A DNA stretch of 11,904 nucleotides from Pelotomaculum sp. UBA4789 (GCA_002402945.1 DHGV01000083.1:1-11904); one strand, 5' to 3'. Shown: positions 1 to 7,177, counted from the stretch's first letter. Program-made: numbers and translations. Notes: generated by a model from the letters alone, not told the origin.

Positions 1-13
1 CCTCACTTGACAA

Positions 14-81
14 GTTAAACGCAACCGCTATTTGCTTTGATGGTCGCACTTAATCTGGCAAAGCAGTAAGTTGCGTTTAAT
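14..81. repeat. Nested inverted repeat upstream of the IS30 remnant
   Basis: GTTAAACGCAAC at 14-25 pairs with GTTGCGTTTAAT at 70-81 (11 of 12 positions). Inside it, TGCTTTG at 33-39 pairs perfectly with CAAAGCA at 59-65. The central part carries GGTCGCA and TCTGGCAAA words that recur at the right side of the element. It could be a terminal or transposase-binding region of the insertion sequence, or a protein-binding palindrome of the flanking DNA. The sequence alone does not decide. Confidence 0.4.
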
Positions 82-106
82 CATACAAACAGGAAAGCTC
101 CAACTC

Positions 107-128
107 CTGCTCCCCCGAGGGGGAGCAG
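107..128. repeat. GC-rich hairpin in the IS30 leader
   Basis: CTGCTCCCCC (107-116) is followed after two bases by its perfect complement at 119-128. A folded form would have about nine pairs and a four-base CGAG-type loop. It lies about 80 bases before the transposase start. No T-tract follows, so it is not a standard intrinsic terminator. It may block transcription or translation entering the insertion sequence from outside, a known property of some IS leaders, but this is an inference. Confidence 0.45.
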
Positions 129-206
129 TGACGTTTAGTCTGGCAAAACTCCGGTTTTATGACGATAAATATTTGTGTCTTGCGAAAAAAAATGGAGGTA
201 ATTGTC

Positions 207-1100
207 ATGACTAAAAGCAAACACTTAACCGATACGGAGCGTCTGAACATCGAACATTGGCTCAGAGAGAGAGTCTCTCTGAAGCAAATCGCTTCAAGAC
301 TAGAAAAAAGCACGTCAACCATTTCCAGAGAGATTCGCTCTCGATCCACCTTCAGCGATAAGTCCGCCCCCTACCGTGTCCCAAACCGATGTGTGAAACG
401 CAGCCAATGCCAGAGACGATATCTGTGCGAAGATAAACCAAACTGCACAAAACGCTGTTCTGCATGCAAGCTTTGCAACAACTTATGTGAAGATTTTGAA
501 GAACAGTTTTGTTACAAGCTCTGTGACCCTCCTTATGTTTGCAACGGCTGCGTGGATGAACACCAATGCGTACTTCGGAAAAGATATTACCTTCACCGCA
601 AGGCGCATGAGTCGTACCGTGAAATGCTCGTGGAGTCGCGTATAGGGGCCAACATAACAGAAGATGAGCTGCTGACGCTTGATGAATTTGTCAGTCCGCT
701 TGTTATACGCGGTCAGTCGGTTCATCACATTGTTGCGCACAATCCCGACCAATTCTCAGTCAGTGAAAAATCCATTTACCGCTATGTTGCCGGTGGATTA
801 CTCAAAGCCAGGAATATCGACATGCCGCGTGTTTGCCGCATAAAACCGCGAAATTCCAAGCCTGTTGAGCATAAGGTTGACTGCAGCTGCCGTATCGGAC
901 GCACCTACGCCCAGTTCTGCGCATTCACACAACAGGCCAATATTCAGGCCGTCGAGATGGATTCTGTTATCGGTCGGGTCGGTGGCAAGGTTTTGCTCAC
1001 ACTGATGTTCAAATCCTGCGACTTGATGTTGGCTTTCATAAGAGAGCGCAACACATCTCAATTAACTAAACGTCTTTTCTTGGGGGTGCGTTTTCTCTGA
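207..1100 (+). pseudogene. IS30-family transposase, C-terminally truncated
   Basis: Transposases of this family cut and paste an insertion sequence using a DDE-type RNase H-like catalytic domain. The start ATG at 207 is preceded by GGAGG at 194-198, which makes it better than upstream in-frame options. The N-terminus (about residues 5-45) is a helix-turn-helix with the family's SLKQIASRL...STSTISREI pattern. Residues of roughly 58-125 form a block with about 13 cysteines, probably zinc-binding. The DDE domain begins with D252 in VEMDSV, followed by GGKVLLTLMF. After NTSQ (DNA about 1061) homology stops and the frame closes 12 residues later, so the second D and the E are absent. Full-length relatives are usually well over 350 residues, against 297 here. 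It is therefore almost surely inactive, though the DNA-binding part could still be made. Confidence 0.85.
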
Positions 1101-1337
1101 CCGAAAAATCAGTTTTTCGTAATCCCTTGCGTTAGCTTACTCTTTTTTTTGAAATCCAACCGTTTTTCTTAGTGCATCCGCCAAACACAGCTTTATATGT
1201 CGTTTTTCTGCCGTATTTTCCCATATCAAGCAAGACTTAATGCCACTCCTTGCTATTTACTCTGGCAAAGGTCGCATTTACTTTGTCCGCCCACCACTTT
1301 TAACCACCACTTTTAACCAACTTTTAACCGGCACTGA
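1101..1337. other. Noncoding stretch between IS30 remnant and thrS 3' end
   Basis: No convincing gene is seen on either strand. The left part is T-rich and presumably derives from the right end of the deleted insertion sequence. At 1261-1276 the TCTGGCAAAG and GGTCGCA words of the left end recur. The last part holds the 13-base tandem repeats listed separately. No strong terminator hairpin for thrS (minus strand) was found here. Confidence 0.5.
1291..1327. repeat. 13-bp tandem direct repeats just downstream of thrS
   Basis: CCACCACTTTTAA occurs at 1291-1303 and again at 1304-1316, followed by a shortened copy CCAACTTTTAA at 1317-1327. The array sits 10 bases beyond the thrS stop codon on the minus strand. 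On that strand the units read TTAAAAGTGGTGG. The array may have arisen by replication slippage or mark the insertion point of the neighbouring IS remnant. It is too short and irregular to be a CRISPR or an iteron array. Confidence 0.7.
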
Positions 1338-3260
1338 CTAATACGACTTGCTCTTGATTTCCTCCAGCAGTTTGTCAGTAAACTCTGCCAGCGGCATGGC
1401 GCCCAGATCCCCCTGGGACCTGTGGCGGACAGCCACGCTGCCCTGGTCCGCTTCCTTGTCTCCCACGACCAGCATGTAAGGTATCTTCTGGTTCTGGGCT
1501 TCACGGATCTTGTACCCGATCTTCTCATTCCTGGTGTCAATCTCCACCCTGATCCCTTTTTCATCCAGGCTTTTTTCTATCTCCAGGGCGTATGGAACAT
1601 GGCGTTCGGTAATGGGGATCACGATGGACTGCACCGGCGCCAGCCAGGCCGGAAAGGCCCCCGCGAAGTGCTCAATGAGAATGCCGATAAACCTCTCGAT
1701 ACTGCCGAATATCACCCGGTGGATCATCACCGGCCGGTGCTTCTGACCGTCCTCACCCACATAGGCCAGGTCGAATTTCTCCGGCATGATAAAATCCAGC
1801 TGGATGGTACCGCACTGCCAGGTGCGGCCGATGGAGTCTTTTAAATGAAAATCTATCTTTGGCCCGTAAAAAGCGCCGTCTCCCTCGTTTACCTTGTATT
1901 TGAGCCCTTTTGTCTCCAGGGCGTCACGCAGCGCATCAGTAGCCAGCTCCCAGATCTCGTCGGAGCCGGTGGAGTTTTCCGGCCTGGTGGAGAGTTCCAG
2001 GTTATAGTCAAAGCCAAACATTTTGTATAAATCGTCCTCCATGTCGATCACGCCGATGATCTCTTCTTTTACCTGGGAGGGCAGCATAAAGATATGGGCG
2101 TCGTCCTGGGTAAAGCAGCGCACCCGCATCAGGCCGTGCAGGACGCCGGAAAGTTCATGCCGGTGGACCAGACCCAGTTCCCCCATGCGGATGGGCAGTT
2201 CCCGGTAGCTGTGCGGCCTTATTTTGTAAACCATGATGCCGCCCGGGCAGTTCATCGGTTTTACCGCGTAATCACCCTCGTCAATTTTGGTGAAGTACAT
2301 ATTCTCCCGGTAATGGTCCCAGTGGCCGGACTGCTCCCACAGTTGTTGGCTCAGGATAATCGGCGTGCGGATTTCCTGGTAGCCCCGCTTTTTATGTTCT
2401 TCCCGCCAGTATTTTTCCAGTTCGTTGCGCAGGATCATCCCCTTGGGGTGAAAAAACGGGAAGCCCGGCCCCTCGTCCTGGATACTGAACAGATCGAGCT
2501 CCGCGCCAAGCTTTCTGTGGTCCCGGCGCTTGGCCTCCTCGATCCGGAAAAGGTGCTCGTCCAACATTGACCTTTTCGGGAAGGAGGTGCCGTAAATGCG
2601 CTGCAGCATCTTATTCTTTTCGCTGCCGCGCCAGTAAGCCCCCGCTACACTCATGAGTTTCACCGACTTCAGGCGGCCGGTTGAGGGCAGGTGCGGCCCC
2701 ATGCACAGGTCAACAAAATCACCCTGCCGGTAAATGGAAAGAGGCACATCTTCCGGCAGGTCTTCAATTAATTCAACCTTATACTCCTGGCCCGCTTTTT
2801 TAAACATAGCCAGCGCTTCCGGCCTGGAAAGAGCTGACCTTTCAAATGGCAGGTCAGCCTTGATAATGGCTTCCATTTCTTTTTCTATCCTGGCCAGGTC
2901 TTCCGGTACAAACGGTTCACGGGTGTCAAAGTCATAATAAAACCCGTCGGCTATAGCCGGGCCGATAGCCAGCTTGGTGCCGGGAAACAACTTCTGGGCA
3001 GCCTGGGCCATAACGTGAGACGTGCTGTGGCGGTATACCTGCCTGCCCTCTTCATCGTCAAAGGTCAGAAAGGCAACGGCGGCGTCCCCTTCCAGGGTGC
3101 GCCCCATGTCCACTACCTGTCCGTCCACTTTTGCCGCCAGGGCCTCCCTGGCTAAACGGGAGCTGATATCTTTAGCTATTTCCATCAGGGAAATGCCTGC
3201 CGGGTACTCCCTGGCGTTACCGTCCGGCAAGGTTACTTTTATTTTGCTGTTTTCACTCAA
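1338..3260 (-). CDS. thrS: Threonine--tRNA ligase
   Basis: Charges tRNA-Thr with threonine in the cytoplasm and removes mischarged serine. The 640 residues match the usual bacterial length. Domains in order: TGS (about 1-65); editing domain with H78 and H82 in HSTSH plus C186 and H190 in CMGPH; class II catalytic core (about 245-540) with zinc ligands C338 (NCPGG), H389 (DDAHIF) and H514 (MIHR), motif 2 around RVRCFTQDDAH, and motif 3 around GSIERF; anticodon-binding domain (about 543-640). All key residues are present, so it should be active. The start is a TTG at 3260-3258, preceded by AAAGGGGTG ten bases upstream; no in-frame ATG gives a full TGS domain. The stop is TAG. No T-box leader motif (GGGTGG...ACCGCG) is seen in the roughly 340 bases upstream, although many Firmicutes thrS genes have one. 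The gene stands alone, without infC nearby. Confidence 0.98.
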   Translation of the reverse strand: MSENSKIKVTLPDGNAREYPAGISLMEIAKDISSRLAREALAAKVDGQVVDMGRTLEGDAAVAFLTFDDEEGRQVYRHSTSHVMAQAAQKLFPGTKLAIGPAIADGFYYDFDTREPFVPEDLARIEKEMEAIIKADLPFERSALSRPEALAMFKKAGQEYKVELIEDLPEDVPLSIYRQGDFVDLCMGPHLPSTGRLKSVKLMSVAGAYWRGSEKNKMLQRIYGTSFPKRSMLDEHLFRIEEAKRRDHRKLGAELDLFSIQDEGPGFPFFHPKGMILRNELEKYWREEHKKRGYQEIRTPIILSQQLWEQSGHWDHYRENMYFTKIDEGDYAVKPMNCPGGIMVYKIRPHSYRELPIRMGELGLVHRHELSGVLHGLMRVRCFTQDDAHIFMLPSQVKEEIIGVIDMEDDLYKMFGFDYNLELSTRPENSTGSDEIWELATDALRDALETKGLKYKVNEGDGAFYGPKIDFHLKDSIGRTWQCGTIQLDFIMPEKFDLAYVGEDGQKHRPVMIHRVIFGSIERFIGILIEHFAGAFPAWLAPVQSIVIPITERHVPYALEIEKSLDEKGIRVEIDTRNEKIGYKIREAQNQKIPYMLVVGDKEADQGSVAVRHRSQGDLGAMPLAEFTDKLLEEIKSKSY

Positions 3261-3324
3261 TTACTACACACCCCTTTATCCAATCTTTTATGGCACTCCC
3301 TGCCTGATATATTTGGCAACAAAG

Positions 3325-3594
3325 TTATTGTTGATCCAAAGCCTGGCAATACGAATCAATTCTCTTCTGGCTGTCCAATATTGGTTTTAGTGAAACCTAA
3401 TCGGCCAGAGTGTCTTCCTCACTGTATCCAAATGGATTATCCAGGTCTTTAATAAAATAAATAATATATATCAGGATAAAACTCACAAATGAAACGAAAA
3501 AGACACTTTCATAAAAGGGATCCATTTTGATGAATATCAACCCTGCCACCAGAAAAAAGGTGATAATTTCAGCAATAGCATAGCCTGTTACCAA
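3325..3594 (-). pseudogene. C-terminal remnant of a DUF4239-like membrane protein, interrupted by TAG
   Basis: The first reading frame (TTG 3594 to TAG 3397-3399) gives 65 residues with two membrane segments (about 5-23 and 30-48), then KDLDNPFGYSEEDTLAD. Reading through the TAG in the same frame continues VSLKPILDSQKRIDSY until TAA at 3325-3327. The motif pair DLDNPF ... VSLKP matches my recollection of the end of bestrophin-like DUF4239 proteins, where it closes the last membrane helix. That recognition is moderate. Family members are about 200-260 residues, so the N-terminal part is missing. A TAA lies four codons before the TTG, and no continuing frame was found upstream. Best read as a decayed gene. 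Alternatives are a genuine 65-residue membrane protein or amber readthrough. Function unknown. Confidence 0.5.
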
Positions 3595-3794
3595 AAAAGA
3601 AGTTTACCTGATCGTATGAATTCTCTTTATCATTTTTCTGATGGAGGTTATGAATCGCTTGCATACTTCCTGTATAATATTATTCAAAGAGACATCTCCT
3701 TCTCTGGTTCTTGTTGTTTTGGTTGACTTCATTTTACCAAAGAAGGGTTGTCTCTTCCTGTTTTTCTCCTACATTTGTTTTACACCGGGGCCTG
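3595..3794. other. Intergenic region between DUF4239 remnant and flavoprotein; possible tiny basic ORF
   Basis: No firm gene is visible. On the minus strand a 42-codon frame runs from ATG 3732 to TAA 3604-3606. Within it a TTG at 3687 has a well-spaced AAGGAG, giving a 27-residue lysine/arginine-rich peptide (NNIIQEVCKRF...). AGAGA (3688-3692) and TCTCT (3701-3705) can pair around that AAGGAG, which would hide it. This may be a leader-peptide-like remnant or chance. I do not call it a gene. Confidence 0.25.
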
Positions 3795-5022
3795 CTATAA
3801 AGAGGCGCTTAATCCACTCAAATACCCGGTCGAGAACGCGATCTGCAAATTGTACCCGCCGGTCAGGGCGTCGACGTCAATAACTTCACCTGCAAAATAA
3901 AGACCCCTGATTATTTTTGATTCCAGGGTGGAAGGATTAATTTCCTTTGTGTCAATACCCCCGCTGGTAATGATGGCCTCGTTTAAAAGACGAGTCCCGG
4001 TCACGGTTACAGTCAAGCCTTTCAAGGTCCTGGCCAAAAGGTTTATATCCCCCCTGGTGACCTGGCTGACCAGCTTCCGTGGATCCAAGTCCGCTATATC
4101 AAATATAACCGGGCTCATTTTTTGCGGCAGCAGGCTGCCCAGCGCGTTTTTCAGGTGTCTGCTCCCATTTTGCTTTAAACAGCTGCTCAAAGTGTCTTCC
4201 ACCTGCCCCAATGATGGCTGGGGCAGCAGGTCAATGCTGATCTTTACCGGGAATTTTGAATACCTGCTGAGATAGCTGCTCAGGTTTAAAATGGCAGGGC
4301 CGGACAAGCCAAAATGCGTGAACAACAGCTCCCCTTGCTGCTCTGCTGACCGGCGGCCGATCAGCGCCTGGACCCTGACATTTTCTAATGTTATGCCCTG
4401 CAGGTCTTTAATCCATTTCTCAACCGTTATTAAAGGTACCAGGGCTGGGCGCGGCTCTACAATGTTGTGCCCGAGCTTCTTTGCCATTCTGTACCCGTCG
4501 CCGGTCGAACCAGTCTGACTGTAGGAGGCGCCCCCCCACTGCGAGTATTACCTTGCTGCCTTTTATGAGGCTGCCGTCTTTTAAAACAACTCCGCATACC
4601 TGGCGATCTTTAACCAAGATCTCCCTGACACCAGTATTCAGCCTGATTTCAACCTGGTTTTCCAGCAGGTGTTTATGCAGCGCCCCAACTATGTCAGCAG
4701 ACCTGTCGCTGGCGGGGAAAACCCTGCTGTTCCTTTCAACCTTCACCTTTACCCCCAGTGATACCATAAGATTAATCAACTGCAGGTTGCTGAAAGCTGC
4801 AAACGCGCTGTACATAAATTTACCATTAGAAACGACGCTCTTTGGGAAATCGTCAATAATACCGCTGTTGGTGACATTACACCTGCCGCTGCCGGTAATG
4901 TATAGTTTTTTGCCCAGCGCATCATTCTTTTCGAGCAGGGCTACTTTCAAACCGTTTTTACCTGCCGTGGCCGCACCCAGCATGCCTGCAGGTCCGCCGC
5001 CTATGACAATTAATTCATACAT
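3795..5022 (-). pseudogene. HI0933/BaiN-family FAD-dependent oxidoreductase, frameshifted
   Basis: Family members are flavoproteins of about 400-420 residues with an FAD-binding Rossmann domain. Most are of unknown substrate, and some (BaiN) reduce bile-acid intermediates. The first frame starts at ATG 5022 behind GGAGG with five-base spacing. It shows GGGPAG (residues 8-13) for FAD binding and the family signature GKKLYITGSGRCNVTN (about 38-52). At residue 162-164 the sequence reaches a run of seven G (4531-4537), after which the frame is wrong and ends 36 codons later. Taking one G away restores VGGASYSQTGSTGDGYRMAKK, the expected family motif, and the second frame then runs to TAG at 3795. 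It ends with GLYFAGEVIDVDALTGGYNLQ, the usual C-terminal FAD contact. The repaired protein would be about 408 residues. The shift may be real decay, slippage variation or a sequencing error. Everything else looks intact. Confidence 0.9.
4531..4537 (-). other. G7 homopolymer at the frameshift point
   Basis: On the coding (minus) strand GTG is followed by six more G and then CGCC. Six G in all would keep the family motif VGGASY in frame, and seven break it. This is the only lesion needed to explain the split gene. Confidence 0.85.
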
Positions 5023-5321
5023 TTAAACCTCCATTCCGCCGCTGCCGCTGGCGGCACAAATAGTAATGAAAAATGGTACGCGGCTTTTACCCACTTTGTT
5101 ATGATTGGTTTAGGGAGAAGATACACTACAAAGCACGGTGAGGTGAGTCGTAGACTGCTCTTCTCAGCTTAAATCAGTATTTAAACCAGTGTAGGAATCG
5201 TCTTTCAAGCACAAATAAGTGGTTCTATAAGACCGCACGCTAATCATTGTTTTAGCTTTTAGTTAAATGTGTGATGATTCAGTCAATGTCTTCCTCCTCA
5301 ACTATGAAAGGAGGTCGTGCC
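5023..5321 (+). other. IS110 left noncoding end and flavoprotein upstream region; candidate bridge-RNA locus
   Basis: This 299-base stretch has no convincing gene. The first part (about 5023-5060) belongs to the upstream region of the flavoprotein and includes its ribosome binding site and a GCCGC...GCGGC inverted repeat. The rest is probably the left end of the IS110 element. In the IS110 group, the left noncoding end is known to encode a structured bridge RNA with loops that pair with target and donor DNA. I see small possible stems, for example TAAAT...ATTTA near 5171-5184, but cannot assign loops. The RNA call is inference from family knowledge, not from a recognised fold. Confidence 0.35.
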
Positions 5322-6578
5322 ATGAAAGTTGTTTATCCTATCTGTTGTGGTGTCGATGTGCATAAAACTTTTCTCGTCGCCACAATCATTACTTCACAGG
5401 GGATTACCCCCCACTATTCCAAAAAGAGGTTCTCCACCTTTAACAATTCCATTCTACAATTCAAGCAGTGGCTGATTGATAACGACTGCTTTGATGTGTG
5501 CATGGAATCGACTGGGAAATATTGGGTTCCTATCTATAACCTTTTGGAAGACACCATCCGCATTACTGTTGCCAACCCCAAATGGGTAAGGGCTGTAAAG
5601 GGAAACAAGGATGATGCCAAAGATTCCAAATGGATTGGAGATCTTTTCCGCTTGGGTTTAGTTCTGGGAAGTTATATTCCAAACAAACCAACTCGTATTC
5701 TTCGTGAATACACCCGCTATCGTTCCAAACTCGTTTGCTGCAAAAGCAGTGAAAAGAATCGTTTTCAAAATGCCTTTACTGTTTGCAATGTGGCCCTTGA
5801 TGCTGTCGTCTCCGACATGTTTGGCAAGTCTGCCGCTTCCATCACGGACTACTTGATTTCATCTGACTCTTTTGACCCGGAATACTGTTCATCACTTCTT
5901 CAAAAATCATTGAAGAAGAAAGCAGCTACTGTAATTGAATCCATTGAAGGATATCAGATGACCAGGGAACAAAAGGAACGTATAGTAATGGTTCGTTCCC
6001 ACCTGGAATTTGTCCAATTGTCCATTGCAAAGCTGGATGAAAAACTTGATAAGATGGTAGCTCCTTATGAGAGTGCCATTACTCTCCTTTGTACCATTCC
6101 CGGAGTTGACAGAGTTTCTGCCATCACCATCATCTCCGAGATTGGTACTGATATGTCTCAGTTTGCCAATTCCAAGCGTTTATGCTGCTGGGCGGGACTA
6201 ACGCCTGGCAACAATGAATCTGCCGGTAAGAAAAAATCTGTCCGTATAACACGTGCCGGTGTCTACCTTAAACCTGCATTGGTACAAGTCGCCCATGCAG
6301 CCGTGAAATCGAACCTCTCTCCTTACTACAGAGTCAAATATGAACGCATTTATAAAAGAAGGGGCAAAAAAAGAGCCATTATCGCTATCGCAAGGATGAT
6401 ACTCACCACCATTTACAACATGTTTGTTACTGGCGAAGAGTGGAATCCAAGCGATTTGTACAAAATTGACATGCCACAAGAAATGCTGGAAAAACAGAAG
6501 GAGAAAGCAATCAAACAGGCTGTAAAACTTCTAATTTCCAATGGTGTAATAAAAGTTACTGACATTTCTGTGGCTTAA
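5322..6578 (+). CDS. IS110-family transposase (DEDD recombinase)
   Basis: Catalyses recombination of its own element using an N-terminal RuvC-like DEDD domain and a C-terminal transposase_20 domain, guided in characterised members by a bridge RNA. The 418 residues fit the family. The DEDD tetrad is visible: D12 in CGVDVHK, E62 in CMESTG, and D98 and D101 in NKDDAKDS, with the normal spacing of three. The C-terminal domain has IPGVDRVSAITIISEIG (about 259-275), AGLTPGNNESAGKK with the likely catalytic S300, and RITRAGVYLKPALVQVA. ATG 5322 is chosen because AAAGGAGG ends eight bases before it. An in-frame ATG at 5271 lacks such a site and would add 17 unusual residues. The stop is TAA. No frameshift or missing key residue was seen, so it may be active. 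It shares no operon with its neighbours. Confidence 0.96.
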   Translation: MKVVYPICCGVDVHKTFLVATIITSQGITPHYSKKRFSTFNNSILQFKQWLIDNDCFDVCMESTGKYWVPIYNLLEDTIRITVANPKWVRAVKGNKDDAKDSKWIGDLFRLGLVLGSYIPNKPTRILREYTRYRSKLVCCKSSEKNRFQNAFTVCNVALDAVVSDMFGKSAASITDYLISSDSFDPEYCSSLLQKSLKKKAATVIESIEGYQMTREQKERIVMVRSHLEFVQLSIAKLDEKLDKMVAPYESAITLLCTIPGVDRVSAITIISEIGTDMSQFANSKRLCCWAGLTPGNNESAGKKKSVRITRAGVYLKPALVQVAHAAVKSNLSPYYRVKYERIYKRRGKKRAIIAIARMILTTIYNMFVTGEEWNPSDLYKIDMPQEMLEKQKEKAIKQAVKLLISNGVIKVTDISVA

Positions 6579-6631
6579 ACTGACGACTGTTAATTTTCCA
6601 AGGACGATAGTACCTTTATTTGAGTGTGTCC

Positions 6632-6665
6632 ATTTTTAAGCTACGTTGGGTTATTTTTCAAGCTA
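6632..6665. repeat. Near-direct repeat at the presumed IS110 right end
   Basis: ATTTTTAAGCTA at 6632-6643 and ATTTTTCAAGCTA at 6653-6665 differ by one inserted base and are separated by nine bases. They lie 54-87 bases after the transposase stop, just before the base composition becomes very AT-rich. They may mark the element's end or a duplicated junction core. With such low-complexity sequence, chance cannot be excluded. Confidence 0.35.
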
Positions 6666-6725
6666 TGACCTCATAAAAATTTTAAATTAAGAATTGATTA
6701 ATTTTTCAAATAATCTCACAATTAT

Positions 6726-6756
6726 TTATCAGAATATTTAATCTATATGGTATAAT
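6726..6756 (+). promoter_or_regulatory. Extended -10 promoter for the small gene at 6845
   Basis: TATAAT at 6751-6756 is a perfect -10 hexamer preceded by TGG, giving the extended -10 form TGnTATAAT. The best -35 is a weak TTATCA at 6726-6731 with a long 19-base spacer, which an extended -10 would tolerate. It predicts a 5' leader of roughly 80 bases before ATG 6845. Confidence 0.6.
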
Positions 6757-6844
6757 ACTACTAGTAACTATTCTGAAGCGCTGGATTAATTTTATTTCAT
6801 TTCTCTTTGATTTTGCAAATAGAAAATTGAAGGGGGATATCTAA

Positions 6845-7177
6845 ATGGAAAGGCTCGGGAATATAAACGAAAACACATTTTTATACGGGGAAAAGCTCGC
6901 CACATTATATAGCTTTAATGATGGGGTGAGAATTATTGGCTTCAAGCAGAATGATAGTTTTGATTTGAGAGTGCTGACCATAGGTTTTAATCCTAAGAAA
7001 AACGGGCTGGGAGAAAACGCTTTAAAGCTTGTCCGGCCCTTATTTAAAAATATATCTGTCAATGAGATTAGTGAAGGTGCCCTGCCTTTCTGGACAAAAA
7101 TGAAGGAGCGCGGCTTGGTAAACAATCTGGGTTCGGTCAAATGGGAAAGCAACATTGATTATACCGTGGCCTGCTGA
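6845..7177 (+). CDS. Small hypothetical protein, possible GNAT-fold
   Basis: A 110-residue soluble protein with no signal peptide or membrane segment. ATG 6845 is preceded by AGGGGG at 6831-6836 with eight bases between. Residues around 52-65 read KKNGLGENALKLV, which resembles the acetyl-CoA-binding loop (Q/R-x-x-G-x-G/A) of GNAT acetyltransferases, with K in place of Q/R. The later segment EISEGALPFWTKMKERGLV resembles the A..FW.K.GF region near the end of many GNAT proteins. Typical GNATs are 140-180 residues, so this would be a short version or a related orphan family. I do not recognise a specific function. It has its own promoter, ends in TGA, and is followed 47 bases later by a hairpin that could terminate it. 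It sits alone between the IS110 element and tRNA-Val and may have come in by transfer. Confidence 0.65.
   Translation: MERLGNINENTFLYGEKLATLYSFNDGVRIIGFKQNDSFDLRVLTIGFNPKKNGLGENALKLVRPLFKNISVNEISEGALPFWTKMKERGLVNNLGSVKWESNIDYTVAC

Larger units (their letters stand above)
14..1290 (+). mobile_element. IS30-family insertion sequence remnant (ends approximate)
   Basis: The element is recognised from its transposase, which occupies 207-1100. The outer limits are guesses based on related short motifs on both flanks. TCTGGCAAA occurs at 54-62, 139-147 and 1261-1269, each preceded by a TTTA-like tract, and GGTCGCA occurs at 42-48 and 1270-1276. A nested palindrome lies at 14-81. The right part of the transposase gene, which should supply the rest of the DDE domain, is missing, so the copy is probably internally deleted and immobile by itself. 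No target-site duplication could be defined because the left flank is at the window edge. Confidence 0.5.
5060..6665 (+). mobile_element. IS110-family insertion sequence (ends not determined)
   Basis: An intact-looking IS110-type transposase gene (5322-6578) sits between the start of the flavoprotein gene and a small unrelated gene. IS110 elements lack clear terminal inverted repeats and make little or no target duplication, so the ends cannot be read off directly. The left end should lie after about 5023 and the right end before the promoter at about 6726. At the right, ATTTTTAAGCTA (6632-6643) and ATTTTTCAAGCTA (6653-6665) form a near-direct repeat followed by a switch to AT-rich sequence, so the end may be there. 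Confidence 0.5.

Noticed and set aside
1291..1327. Tandem repeats considered as a CRISPR or iteron array
   Set aside because: Units are 13 bases with no spacers and only two to three copies; there are no cas or rep genes nearby.
2094..2570. 158-codon open frame antisense to thrS
   Set aside because: It lies entirely inside thrS on the other strand, has no ribosome site or recognisable family, and is explained by the codon bias of thrS.
5166..6642. AGCTTAAA (5166-5173) and TTTAAGCT (6635-6642) considered as IS110 terminal inverted repeats
   Set aside because: Only eight AT-rich bases that could occur by chance, and IS110-group elements generally lack terminal inverted repeats.
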